A DNA stretch of 17,830 nt, from positions 1 to 17,830 of the forward strand of contig CACZSV010000151.1 in the NCBI GenBank assembly GCA_902783925.1. Reading direction: 5' to 3'. The first letter of the stretch is position 1. Each line of letters starts with the position of its first letter. Below the pieces are notes generated by a model. It was not told where the DNA came from and ran no database searches. It saw nothing but the letters and a program-made list of their open reading frames with translations. A program made the translations under genes and the position numbers. Origin of the DNA: an uncultured Coriobacteriaceae bacterium (GTDB lineage Bacteria > Actinomycetota > Coriobacteriia > Coriobacteriales > QAMH01). Shown here piece by piece: positions 1-7,631 of this stretch.

Positions 1-45
1 AAAAAAAACGGGTCAACCATATATATGATTGACCCGCGCTTTTTT
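1..45 (-). terminator. Intrinsic terminator after tRNA-Ala, probably bidirectional
   Basis: An 8-bp stem (CGGGTCAA at 9-16 with TTGACCCG at 29-36) encloses an AT-rich, itself partly palindromic loop. Read on the minus strand it is followed by eight T residues (1-8 on the given strand are all A), placed directly after the tRNA CCA end. On the plus strand it is followed by six T residues (40-45), so it could also stop a convergent transcript entering from the left. Confidence 0.88.
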
Positions 46-46
46 G

Positions 47-122
47 TGGTGGAGATAAGGGGGTTCGAACCCCTGACCTCATGACTGCCAGTCATGCGCT
101 CTCCCAGCTGAGCTATATCCCC
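47..122 (-). tRNA. tRNA-Ala, anticodon GGC
   Basis: The minus strand folds as a complete 76-nt cloverleaf. The 7-bp acceptor stem starts GGGGATA and pairs with TATCTCC. The D arm contains AGCTCAGCTGGGAGAGC, the anticodon loop CTGGCAG carries GGC, and the T arm contains GGTTCGAACCCC. The 3' CCA is encoded, within ACCA at 47-50. A consensus promoter lies just upstream and an intrinsic terminator just downstream, so it is probably a single-gene transcript. Confidence 0.97.
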
Positions 123-152
123 GTACTGGTGCATCTCGAAGACGCGAAGTGC

Positions 153-180
153 ATTATACCAATCTCAAATCCAAGTTCAA
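153..180 (-). promoter_or_regulatory. Promoter of tRNA-Ala
   Basis: On the minus strand, TTGAAC (175-180) is followed after 16 nt by a perfect TATAAT (153-158). The predicted start, near 146, leaves a leader of about 24 nt before the tRNA. This is the cleanest sigma-70-type promoter in the window and suits a stable RNA gene. Confidence 0.8.
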
Positions 181-245
181 GAGGAATTATTCACGCCATT
201 AAACTGCTGTTTCCATAAATACAGGCATTTTGACGCTACGAGCCT

Positions 246-929
246 CTATGCCCATTCGAAGTTATCTTTGCCTGCGACAACCTCGAAATGATACTTCGCA
301 ATACCCAAGTCGACATCAGCTTGAGTACCTCGCCCGGCGGTTGCGCACACGTGCGGTTTTGCGCCATTGGACGGTGCCACATACTCAAAGTGGAACTTCT
401 GCTGGTTCATAGCAGTCGGCGCAAGCAGCGCTGATGCAACTCCCTGCTCAAACCAACTGGGAACGTCTTCGGGGGCGGAACTCACACGCGATATGGGTTT
501 TGACGTATGGGCGCTTCCCTGGTTTGCGCCATAGCCTATCGAGGCGACGAGCACGAGTTTCTCGCCCTCTGCGAGTTCGTAGCGCGTCTTACGTTTGTTA
601 AAGGTGAGGGCGACCCAGCACGTATTCAATCCGAGCTGCTGTGCGAGCAAGACAATGCGCTCTCCGTAATAGCCGATCTTTTCCGAGAGCTCTTTGGTGT
701 CTGGTCCGACAAAGCACAGATAGTTACGCACGCCTTTGAAAGAACCGTACTTGAAAATGCCGCTTCCAAACGCTTCGGGCTCCTCGCGTACAAGCTGGAT
801 ATGCAGATTGCCCTCTTCGTTGCATGCGGCAATTTCGTTTTCGAGCGCTTCGAGGATTTCGCCCTCTATGGGCTTGTCGATGTACGAGCGGACAGAGTGA
901 CGCACCTGAATTGCCTCGATAATATCCAT
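246..929 (-). CDS. Nitroreductase family protein
   Basis: A 227-aa protein that resembles the flavin-dependent nitroreductase superfamily, especially the group with two half-domains in one chain (the TM1586-like type). The N-terminus has the usual RHSVRSY FMN-phosphate motif (residues 10-16). A second segment near residues 165-175 reads LLAPTAMNQQ, the counterpart of the A-S-NxQ segment of the family, and DLGIAKYHFE near the C-terminus is typical of the group. Such enzymes reduce nitro compounds, quinones or flavins with NAD(P)H in the cytosol; the substrate cannot be predicted here. The ATG start at 929 has a strong GGAGG site 6 nt upstream. It is separated from gluQ by a terminator, so it is probably its own transcription unit. 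Family assignment is fairly secure; the physiological role is unknown. Confidence 0.85.
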   Translation of the reverse strand: MDIIEAIQVRHSVRSYIDKPIEGEILEALENEIAACNEEGNLHIQLVREEPEAFGSGIFKYGSFKGVRNYLCFVGPDTKELSEKIGYYGERIVLLAQQLGLNTCWVALTFNKRKTRYELAEGEKLVLVASIGYGANQGSAHTSKPISRVSSAPEDVPSWFEQGVASALLAPTAMNQQKFHFEYVAPSNGAKPHVCATAGRGTQADVDLGIAKYHFEVVAGKDNFEWA

Positions 930-955
930 TTGAATCCTCCATTTTGGCGATACGA

Positions 956-984
956 ATTTTAATCAGTAATGTGGAGTGGATGAA
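956..984 (-). promoter_or_regulatory. Possible promoter of the nitroreductase gene
   Basis: On the minus strand, TTCATC (979-984) and TAAAAT (956-961) are 17 nt apart, downstream of the gluQ terminator and about 30 nt before the start codon. The -10 box is good (5 of 6) but the -35 box is weak (3 of 6). The main support is that a promoter is needed between a terminator and this gene. Confidence 0.3.
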
Positions 985-1007
985 ATAATACAAGCCATAC
1001 ACGTGTT

Positions 1008-1029
1008 AAAAAAGAATGGTAACCATTCT
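1008..1029 (-). terminator. Intrinsic terminator after gluQ
   Basis: On the minus strand the inverted repeat AGAATGGT/ACCATTCT (1022-1029 and 1013-1020, one central base, so a practical 7-bp stem with a 3-nt loop) runs straight into five to six T residues (1008-1013). A second hairpin without a T tract, AGCAGGG/CCCTGCT at 1049-1067, lies just after the gluQ stop and may protect the 3' end. Together they mark the end of the long transcript that begins upstream of paaK. Confidence 0.75.
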
Positions 1030-1074
1030 GCAATCGTAATGAGCTGGAAGCAGGGTGAGTCCCTGCTCGCTATT

Positions 1075-2010
1075 TCATGTCCACTGGACGACGATTTCGT
1101 GACGAGGAACCTTTTCCCACGAAAACCCCTCGATAAGCTCGCTAACTTTGACTGGCTGCGTCTGCTCGAGGAGTCCGGCATAGTGTGCGAGTACCCCAAT
1201 AAGCTCCTCTGCCGACGTGCCTCGATTCCGGATGCGTTGAATCTCCAAGTCTGCGTTTCGCTTGGACAGGCGTCTGCCATCAGGTGCGATAAGCAAAGGG
1301 TGGTGGCAATATTCGGGAACCTCGGCACCCAGAAGCTCATACAGATACATCTGGCGCGGCGTGGAAGAAAGCAGGTCGCTTCCACGTACGATTTGCGTGA
1401 CGCCAGAGGCGATGTCGTCGCAAACGCAGGCAAGCTGGTACGCAAAAACACCGTCGCTGCGGCGTACGACAAAATCACCGCATTCGTATTTCAGGTTCTG
1501 CTCGTATGGCCCCATATGCGCATCGCAAAATGAAATGTACGTGTCGGGCACGTGAAGCCTAAGGGAGGGATTTCTCGCCTTGGCATGCTCGCTGGCGTCT
1601 ATCTTGCTCATTCCATAGCAGGTACCTGCATATATCGGCGTCCCGTCGCTTGCATGTGGAGCAGATGCGGCATGCAGGTCTGCCCGTGTGCAAAAGCACG
1701 GATACACGTTCGCACATCGTGATATTCGCTTGAGGGCTGCTTCGTATACGTCAGATCTGGTGCTTTGCACGAGGACTTCGCCATCCCAATCGATACCCAT
1801 CCAGTGCAGGTCTTCAATGATGGATTCGCGATATTCGCTTTTCAAACAACGGTCATCGAGGTCTTCGAAGCGAAGCAGAAATTCTCCATTGGCGCTGCGA
1901 ATGCTCAGCCATGAAAGTAGGACGGAAAACGCGTTTCCCAGATGCATATAGCCGCTTGGGCTCGGGGCAAACCGCCCACGTGGCGTTATGTGCTGTTGAA
2001 GCTGACTCAT
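1075..2010 (-). CDS. gluQ: Glutamyl-Q tRNA(Asp) synthetase
   Basis: A 311-aa class I aminoacyl-tRNA synthetase paralogue. It has the GluRS catalytic core but lacks the anticodon-binding half: GluRS is usually about 470-500 aa. Visible motifs are the HIGH-type signature in FAPSPSGYMHLGN (14-26), a KMSKS-type RLSKR (247-251), and zinc ligands C105, C107, Y127 and C131 in the C-x-C...Y-x3-C pattern known for GluQ/YadB. Known family function: it transfers glutamate to the queuosine base of tRNA-Asp, which implies a queuosine-making or queuosine-salvaging host. The start lies 11 nt after the foldase stop and has no clear Shine-Dalgarno site, so translational coupling is likely. An ordinary short GluRS is the main alternative, but size and zinc pattern favour GluQ. 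Confidence 0.9.
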   Translation of the reverse strand: MSQLQQHITPRGRFAPSPSGYMHLGNAFSVLLSWLSIRSANGEFLLRFEDLDDRCLKSEYRESIIEDLHWMGIDWDGEVLVQSTRSDVYEAALKRISRCANVYPCFCTRADLHAASAPHASDGTPIYAGTCYGMSKIDASEHAKARNPSLRLHVPDTYISFCDAHMGPYEQNLKYECGDFVVRRSDGVFAYQLACVCDDIASGVTQIVRGSDLLSSTPRQMYLYELLGAEVPEYCHHPLLIAPDGRRLSKRNADLEIQRIRNRGTSAEELIGVLAHYAGLLEQTQPVKVSELIEGFSWEKVPRHEIVVQWT

Positions 2011-2021
2011 GACGTGAAATG

Positions 2022-3110
2022 CTATTCGCCTGCAAGCGTTACGTTAACGCTATACGGAAGACCTTCGGGCATAGGCTCGTAGACGATGTTCGAGCTTCGC
2101 ATGAGATCATCGAGCCATTCAGCGAATAGCATTTCCGTTTTGTTATCCGTGGCATCGCTTGCCAACTGGTCGTATATTTCAGGCGGAACCGTATCGAGCG
2201 CAACCGATTCTCCCGAACTTCCCGCATTGAACGTGGCGTTGCAAAAGATGAGGAGCCATTTTCCTCCAACTTGAACAGGTTGGGAAACATGGTTCAGCTC
2301 GAGCGAATTGAGCGTTTGGATATACTCGGTTGACATCGCATCCCTGCTCGAGGTAAGCGAGTTCCAGCCAGCGTAAACTGGTGTTCCTTGCGTCGAGAAC
2401 GCCTCGAGGCTCGTCGCAGAATCTCCTATAGCGATCCTGCTGCGCGCTTCGGCAGCCGCCTGCTCGGTGTCGAATTCGATGTAATAGGAGCTTTTGCCGT
2501 TGTAATTCGACGCCGTCTGATTGGCAAGCGCTTGAATCTCGCCTTGTGTGGGCTGAGCGTCCGTTATGACGGTCTGAGCAAGTTGCTCTTCTAAGAGCCG
2601 GTCGCGTTCGTTTTCTCTCCACGAATCCTCATCGTAGCCATAGGAAGCAAGAACGCTATCCCAGGAGTTTTCGCCGTATCGCTGCTCGTAATAGTTCTTC
2701 TCCTCTTGAATAACCGTATCGAGCTCAGCGTCTATGATCTTGATGTTACGCGATTCACATTCGCGTCGGATGAGCGTTTTGGGAATGAATACCGTATCGA
2801 GTACGTACTTGCGCATAGTCTCGGAGGTGTATCCATTCGATTTGAGAAATTCAGCCCAGCCGGTGTCAGTCTCGTATTCGGGGTTCTTGATGCGAAAACC
2901 CTCGATGTAAGCGGTCACCTCGTCTTCATAGATCTCTTGGCCATCTACGCGGGCAGCAACGATTGGAGATTGGGGTATGCCAAAACATGCGCAGAGAAAT
3001 AGGCAGCACATGCCGAGCAAGACGCTGACAAAAGCTGCCGCGATTGCTGTGTGAATCGTGCTACGCACGTGCGCTCTGTTTGCCCGCATCAAAAGCTGCG
3101 AGATTCGCAT
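2022..3110 (-). CDS. SurA/PrsA-like extracytoplasmic foldase, probable lipoprotein
   Basis: A protein of up to 362 aa with a basic N-terminus, a hydrophobic segment (about residues 21-41) and a lipobox-like L-C-A-C ending at C42, so it is probably exported and lipid-anchored. After this comes a SurA_N-like helical chaperone region (VDGQEIYEDEVTAYIEGF, then long charged helices to about residue 200). A degenerate parvulin-like part follows (SSYYIEFDTEQAAAEARSRI ... LELNHVSQPVQVGGKWLLIF), lacking some of the usual PPIase residues. The role would be folding of exported proteins at the membrane. The start is uncertain: ATG 3110 overlaps iorB by 50 nt without a ribosome site, while ATG 3089 or GTG 3068 give smaller overlaps and still keep the signal sequence. 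The overlap ties its translation to iorB. Confidence 0.8.
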   Translation of the reverse strand: MRISQLLMRANRAHVRSTIHTAIAAAFVSVLLGMCCLFLCACFGIPQSPIVAARVDGQEIYEDEVTAYIEGFRIKNPEYETDTGWAEFLKSNGYTSETMRKYVLDTVFIPKTLIRRECESRNIKIIDAELDTVIQEEKNYYEQRYGENSWDSVLASYGYDEDSWRENERDRLLEEQLAQTVITDAQPTQGEIQALANQTASNYNGKSSYYIEFDTEQAAAEARSRIAIGDSATSLEAFSTQGTPVYAGWNSLTSSRDAMSTEYIQTLNSLELNHVSQPVQVGGKWLLIFCNATFNAGSSGESVALDTVPPEIYDQLASDATDNKTEMLFAEWLDDLMRSSNIVYEPMPEGLPYSVNVTLAGE

Positions 3111-3651
3111 CGACGGTCTTGGGGGGTACGCGTTTGGAGATAATCTTGCGCCATACCTCGTCTTCGAAAGGTAGAGCAGTGCTCAAGGCGCCCATGAGAA
3201 CGACGTTCGTCGATTTAGGGCTGTTAGCCGAACGGGCGATGTGCCCTGCGGGGATACGGACTGCACCGAGTTCTTCGAGACGAGCCGACACGTCACCGGG
3301 CATCGTGGCATTGCCAATTGCGACGCTCACGGGAGAAATGGCTTCGTCATTGACGAAGAGACGCCCACAATCTCGTTTGAGGTACTGCTGTGCACGAAGC
3401 GCCTCGATTGCCTCGAAGCTCACGATGACGTCCGCGCAGCCCTCATCGCAGATCATTGATGCGACGTGTTCGCCAAAGCGCACGACCGTGCTCACGGAAC
3501 CGCCACGTTGGCTCATGCCATGGATTTCGGAAATCTTGACATCGTATCCGCTGGCTGCAGCGGTCTTTGCAAGCAGATCACCGGCAAGGATGGTCCCCTG
3601 CCCCCCAACGCCCACGAGGAGCACAGTCATCGTCTGAGTCTCGTTGCTCAT
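3061..3651 (-). CDS. iorB: Indolepyruvate:ferredoxin oxidoreductase, beta subunit
   Basis: A 196-aa gamma-type 2-oxoacid:acceptor oxidoreductase subunit. It begins with the glycine-rich GVGGQG motif (14-19) and has the family signature SEIHGMSQRGGSV (41-53), later STNVVLMGAL. It pairs with IorA to oxidise aryl-pyruvates, made by transamination of Trp, Phe and Tyr, to aryl-acetyl-CoA with CoA and ferredoxin; the reaction is reversible. The start at 3651 is chosen because GGGGAG lies at proper spacing and the ATG follows the iorA stop by 2 nt (TAACCATG). A longer frame to 3720 would overlap the ferredoxin end of iorA and adds no family sequence. Its 3' end overlaps the foldase gene. Confidence 0.95.
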   Translation of the reverse strand: MSNETQTMTVLLVGVGGQGTILAGDLLAKTAAASGYDVKISEIHGMSQRGGSVSTVVRFGEHVASMICDEGCADVIVSFEAIEALRAQQYLKRDCGRLFVNDEAISPVSVAIGNATMPGDVSARLEELGAVRIPAGHIARSANSPKSTNVVLMGALSTALPFEDEVWRKIISKRVPPKTVDANLAAFDAGKQSARA

Positions 3652-3653
3652 GG

Positions 3654-5426
3654 TTACTCCCCTTTCGATTCGATGCAGCCAAATGGACATACCTGTGCAC
3701 ATTGCCCGCAGCCGACGCACTGCGTGAAATCGATATACGCCTTTCCATCGTCACCTTTTTCGATAGCCGGGCATCCGAGCTTGATGCACATTCCGCACGC
3801 GCGGCAATTCTTGATTTCCGGCGCTGACTTGCGCGTGCGGTCGATAAGCCTGCATGGACTATGGAACACGATAACCGATAGCGTGTCAGAAGAATCGGTG
3901 GCGTTTTTCAGCGCTTCTTTCACGGCGGCGAGGTCTTGCGAATCGACGCTTACGACGTCATCGACGCCAAGCGCCTTGCACAGCCCTTCGATATCGAGCG
4001 GTTTTCCCGCGGGGACATCAAGGGGGCTGAGGCCGCGTGCCTGTTCTTTCAAGGTGACACCGTTGCATGGGTTGCCCTGACAGCCGGTCATGGCTGTCGT
4101 TCTGTTGTCGAGTATACACAGCGTGCCACTGCCGCCGTTGTACACAGTGCCGAGCAAGCTCGTAATGCCGGAGTGCGCAAAGGTGCTATCGCCAATCACA
4201 CCTACGACGGGCCGGTTTGTGCGTTCTTGCACGTGCGCGAGCTCCATGCCGTGCGCCATGGAAAGCGAAGCGCCCATATCCACGGTGGAATGCACGGCTC
4301 CGAGTGGCGGAGTAGCTCCAAGCGTGTAGCAACCGATATCGCCGGTAACGACCGCTTTCATATTGCGCAAGGTCACAAATACCAGACGATGCGGACAGCC
4401 GGCGCAAAGCGATGGTGGACGGGGCGGCAGGTCATCTGCTGCCGTAAAGGCATACGGCGCGGCGATGGAAAAGGCGCGTTTGATGAGAGCGGGAGTAAGC
4501 TCGCCTTCTTCGGGCAACGCTATCCCGGGAAACGCATCGCTTCGTATGCCGAGGGCATGTATATGCTCGGCAAAGTAATCGCACGCTTCTTCGACGATAT
4601 AGAGCTTGTCGACGCTGTTGGCAAAAGCCCGCAACGATTGAGGTGCAAACGGCCACGAAAGACCGAGCTTATAGGTGCTTGCATTGGGTAGCGCCTCGCG
4701 GACGTGCTGATACACGGCGCCACTTGCGATAACACCGATCGACGTATCGCGCATCTCAACGCGGTTCAGCCCGCTGTTTTCGGCAAATTCAACGAGCTTA
4801 CGCGTACGATCGTTTACGAAAAGCCTGCGCTGACGGGCAAAGCCGGGCATCATGACGTATTTTGCCGGGTCGGGCTCGAAGCTGCGCAGCGGCTGGTCGT
4901 TGTGGGATTCGCCTGTTTCGACAAGTGTCTTGGTGTGAGCTATGCGCATGGACTCGCGTACCATGACCGGGCAATCGAATTCTTCGGAGATTTCGAAGGC
5001 GCGCTGAACAAAGTCGAACGCTTCTTGAGAATCTGCAGGCTCAAGCATGGGAATTCGCGCGAAAGCAGCGTAGTTGCGCGAATCCTGCTCGTTTTGAGAA
5101 GAGAACATGGATGGGTCGTCGGCAGCCAGAACGACAAGCCCGCCGTTCACACCCGTATTGCATACGGACATGAGCGGATCTGCCGCGACATTGACGCCCA
5201 CATGCTTCATGGTTACGAGGCTTCTCGCGCCACCCATAGAAGCACCGGCAGCAACTTCGAGCGCGACTTTCTCGTTGGGAGCCCATTCGCAATAGACTTC
5301 GTCGTGCTTCGAGAGATTCTCGAGCGTTTCCGTTGACGGCGTGCCGGGATACCCGACCCCGATGTGTACACCTGCCTCCCAGGCACCTTGCGCAATGGCC
5401 TCGTTTCCAGAAAGAAGCCGTCTCAT
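3654..5426 (-). CDS. iorA: Indolepyruvate:ferredoxin oxidoreductase, alpha subunit
   Basis: About 590 aa, the normal length. The N-terminal pyrimidine-binding domain contains GNEAIAQGAWEAGV and YPGTPSTE. The central and C-terminal thiamine-diphosphate domain contains LCAGCPHR, GDIGCYTLG and GVIGDSTFAHSGI, followed by ILDNRTTAMTG. The last 50 residues carry two [4Fe-4S] motifs, CRACGMCIKLGCP and CVGCGQCAQVCP, as in all IorA proteins. The enzyme acts in the cytosol with IorB and delivers electrons to ferredoxin, which the Ech hydrogenase encoded about 9 kb upstream could use. Start choice: ATG 5432 sits 1 nt after GGAAGGGG while ATG 5426 sits 7 nt after it, so 5426 is preferred (two residues shorter). 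It lies about 24 nt after the acyl-CoA ligase and forms an operon with it. Confidence 0.96.
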   Translation of the reverse strand: MRRLLSGNEAIAQGAWEAGVHIGVGYPGTPSTETLENLSKHDEVYCEWAPNEKVALEVAAGASMGGARSLVTMKHVGVNVAADPLMSVCNTGVNGGLVVLAADDPSMFSSQNEQDSRNYAAFARIPMLEPADSQEAFDFVQRAFEISEEFDCPVMVRESMRIAHTKTLVETGESHNDQPLRSFEPDPAKYVMMPGFARQRRLFVNDRTRKLVEFAENSGLNRVEMRDTSIGVIASGAVYQHVREALPNASTYKLGLSWPFAPQSLRAFANSVDKLYIVEEACDYFAEHIHALGIRSDAFPGIALPEEGELTPALIKRAFSIAAPYAFTAADDLPPRPPSLCAGCPHRLVFVTLRNMKAVVTGDIGCYTLGATPPLGAVHSTVDMGASLSMAHGMELAHVQERTNRPVVGVIGDSTFAHSGITSLLGTVYNGGSGTLCILDNRTTAMTGCQGNPCNGVTLKEQARGLSPLDVPAGKPLDIEGLCKALGVDDVVSVDSQDLAAVKEALKNATDSSDTLSVIVFHSPCRLIDRTRKSAPEIKNCRACGMCIKLGCPAIEKGDDGKAYIDFTQCVGCGQCAQVCPFGCIESKGE

Positions 5427-5450
5427 ACTCATTCCCCTTCCAAGAAGCCC

Positions 5451-7085
5451 TTAAGCCTCGTTTTCGAATTCAACGATATTCGTCGCACCGTATTTCTCGC
5501 GCAGCTTAGGCTTTTCGATTTTGCCTGTTGCATTGCGTGGGACATCGGCAAAGATGATCTTACGCGGCCGCTTGTAGCGTGGAAGTTTGGTGCAAAACGC
5601 GTCGATATCCGCCTGCGTGGTTTGTGCTTCGGGCTTGAGCTCGATAATCGCCGTGGCAATTTCTCCCAGACGCGTATCGGGAAGCCCAATTACCGCGACA
5701 TCCTTGATATCCGGATGCGCGGAGAGAAAGTCCTCGATTTGTACGGGGTATATGTTCTCGCCTCCGCTGATAACGACATCTTTCTTCCTATCAACGAGCC
5801 AGATAAACCCGTCGTCGTCCTTGCGAGCCATATCTCCCGTGAGAAGCCATCCGTTGTGCAATGTCTCCATGGTCGCCTCGGGATTGTTGTAGTAGCAGGT
5901 CATAATTCCCGGGCCTTTGACCCAAAGCTCGCCTACCTCGCCGTCTTCGACCTCTGCGCCTTGTTCATCGCATATCTTTGCAACCCAACGATATCCCGGT
6001 ACGCCAATTGCACCGACATGGTCGACATTTTCGATGCCAAGGTGGACACAGCCGGGGCCGGTGGATTCCGAGAGTCCATAATTGGTGTCGTAATCATGAT
6101 GGGGAAAGAGTTCTTTCCAGCGCCTGATGAGGCTCTTGGGCACCGGCTGAGCTCCGATATGCATGAGACGCCACTGTTCGAGCTCGTAATCTTCAAGCTT
6201 GACTTTACCTTCTTCTATGGCGAGCAGAATGTCTTGCACCCAGGGTACGAGAAGCCAGACAATGGTGCACTTCTCGTTCGAGATAGTGTCGAAGATGCTC
6301 TGGGGTGTAACGCCACGCAACAAGACGGCCTTGGAACCAGATATAAGGCTGCCGAACCAATGCATCTTCGCCCCGGTATGGTAGAGCGGAGGAATGCACA
6401 AGAAGGCATCGCCGTGCGTTTGCCCATGATGGTTCTGCTCCATCTCCGCAGATTGCGTCAGGCTGCGATGATGGTGGAGTATCGCCTTGGGAAATCCGGT
6501 TGTTCCGCTTGAGAAGTAGATGGCAGCGTCTTCGTCTTCGGAAAGCGGGATCATGGGGTCGACGCTCGAACAATTAGCCGTGAGCTCGCGGTAATTCTCC
6601 GCGAAGGTCGGGCAGTCTTCGCCAACGTAGAACATGAGCCTGCCGGAGCTGATGGATGGAACAATCTCTTCAACGCGACCCGTGAATTGGGGCCCGAAGA
6701 CGAGTATGTCGACATCTGCCTGGTTGATGCAGTATTCAATTTCCTCGCTCGTGTAGCGGAAGTTGAGGGGAACAACTGTGGCGCCGCTCTTGAGCACGCC
6801 AAAGTAGATGGGCAGCCATTCGAGACAGTTCATGAGCAGTATCGCGACTTTATCGCCTTTTTTCACTCCACGTGAAAGCAGCAGGTTGGCGAAGCGATTC
6901 GACTTCTCATCGAAAACGCTCCAGGTTATCTCGCGTCTATAGGGCTCGGGATCTGTCGTCTCGATGAGATCGTAATCGCGCCATGTAACATGCTTTCTCT
7001 CAAGCACTTCCGGGTTGACTTCGACGAGTGCGACCTCATTGCCGTAGGCTGCGGAGTTATGGCGTAGAAAATCTGTAATTGGCAC
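5451..7085 (-). CDS. AMP-forming acyl/aryl-CoA ligase
   Basis: A 544-aa ANL-superfamily adenylating enzyme of the FadD/acyl-CoA synthetase type. Motifs: P-loop SSGTTGFPK (192-200), YGLSEST (336-342), GWLLTGDMARKDDDGF (412-427) with the DRKK hinge (432-435), SGGENIYP (440-447), and a C-terminal catalytic lysine K522 in ATGKIEK. It converts a carboxylic acid, ATP and CoA into acyl-CoA, AMP and PPi in the cytosol. The substrate cannot be read from sequence; its place directly before iorAB suggests an aryl-acetate or another acid from amino acid breakdown, but a medium- or long-chain fatty acid is possible. Start is GTG at 7085, with GAGGAA just upstream. The 66-nt gap to the FHA gene has no convincing promoter. 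Confidence 0.88.
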   Translation of the reverse strand: MPITDFLRHNSAAYGNEVALVEVNPEVLERKHVTWRDYDLIETTDPEPYRREITWSVFDEKSNRFANLLLSRGVKKGDKVAILLMNCLEWLPIYFGVLKSGATVVPLNFRYTSEEIEYCINQADVDILVFGPQFTGRVEEIVPSISSGRLMFYVGEDCPTFAENYRELTANCSSVDPMIPLSEDEDAAIYFSSGTTGFPKAILHHHRSLTQSAEMEQNHHGQTHGDAFLCIPPLYHTGAKMHWFGSLISGSKAVLLRGVTPQSIFDTISNEKCTIVWLLVPWVQDILLAIEEGKVKLEDYELEQWRLMHIGAQPVPKSLIRRWKELFPHHDYDTNYGLSESTGPGCVHLGIENVDHVGAIGVPGYRWVAKICDEQGAEVEDGEVGELWVKGPGIMTCYYNNPEATMETLHNGWLLTGDMARKDDDGFIWLVDRKKDVVISGGENIYPVQIEDFLSAHPDIKDVAVIGLPDTRLGEIATAIIELKPEAQTTQADIDAFCTKLPRYKRPRKIIFADVPRNATGKIEKPKLREKYGATNIVEFENEA

Positions 7086-7151
7086 TGCTTCCTCGATTCA
7101 CGCGGTTCGATATAGCACGGCTTGCATGGATAATGCACGTGTTGCTATGGC

Positions 7152-7601
7152 TTACTTGATTCGTTTGAAGATCATATCGAAGGTTCCGATTTGCACGCGC
7201 GTGCCTGCAACCAGCGGAGCTTCGTCGACAACCTGACCGTCCACCCAGGTACCGTTGGTGGATCCGGCATCGGAGATCTTTGCCTCGGAGCCGTCTATGA
7301 CGATGGTCGAGTGATGGCGCGAAACCGTCATGTTGCTCAAGAAGATATCGCATTTGGGATCGCGGCCAAGAGTGAAGGTCCCTTCGTCGAGCATGAAGCT
7401 CTCCCCCGTATACGGGCCAGAAACAACCTCAAGGGCTGGTTTACCGGGGTTTTCCTCTCTTTGCTCGACCGCCTGGGCAACCATGATCGGATCGAATGCC
7501 TGCGTAACCCCAATGAGCTTGAACCCGCAACGTGGGCACTTGGTCTCTCCCACTTCAATGGGCTCGCTGCAAATGGGGCAAGATAGTTTTGGGTTATCCA
7601 C
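7152..7601 (-). CDS. Zinc-ribbon and FHA domain protein
   Basis: A 149-aa protein with two parts. An N-terminal zinc ribbon has ligands C8, C11, C22 and C25 (CPIC...CPRC). A C-terminal forkhead-associated domain (about 56-149) has the phosphothreonine-binding residues G79-R80, S94-R95-H96 and N116-G117 in STNGTW. FHA domains bind phospho-Thr peptides, usually made by PknB-type Ser/Thr kinases; a partner kinase is not in this window. A Thr in the linker (VTQAF, near residue 33) sits where GarA/OdhI-type proteins have their phosphorylated Thr, but that comparison is loose. Start: GTG at 7601 has AAAGGA 8 nt upstream and is preferred over an in-frame TTG at 7631 that abuts the dacA stop. It follows dacA by 30 nt, suggesting a link to the cell wall. 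Confidence 0.85.
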   Translation of the reverse strand: MDNPKLSCPICSEPIEVGETKCPRCGFKLIGVTQAFDPIMVAQAVEQREENPGKPALEVVSGPYTGESFMLDEGTFTLGRDPKCDIFLSNMTVSRHHSTIVIDGSEAKISDAGSTNGTWVDGQVVDEAPLVAGTRVQIGTFDMIFKRIK

Positions 7602-7631
7602 GATGCGTTCCTTTCTGAATGGGTACAGCAA

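Noticed and set aside
123..245. Weak inverted repeats (CTGT/ACAG and GGCAT/ATGCC) after the nitroreductase gene as a terminator
   Set aside because: Stems are short or have long loops and no T tract follows.
976..1533. Plus-strand open frame of 185 codons
   Set aside because: It lies opposite gluQ, has no family likeness and no ribosome site; the gluQ motifs on the minus strand are unambiguous.
5364..6512. Plus-strand open frame of 382 codons
   Set aside because: It is antisense to the acyl-CoA ligase and start of iorA, both with full motif sets; long antisense frames are common in GC-rich coding DNA.
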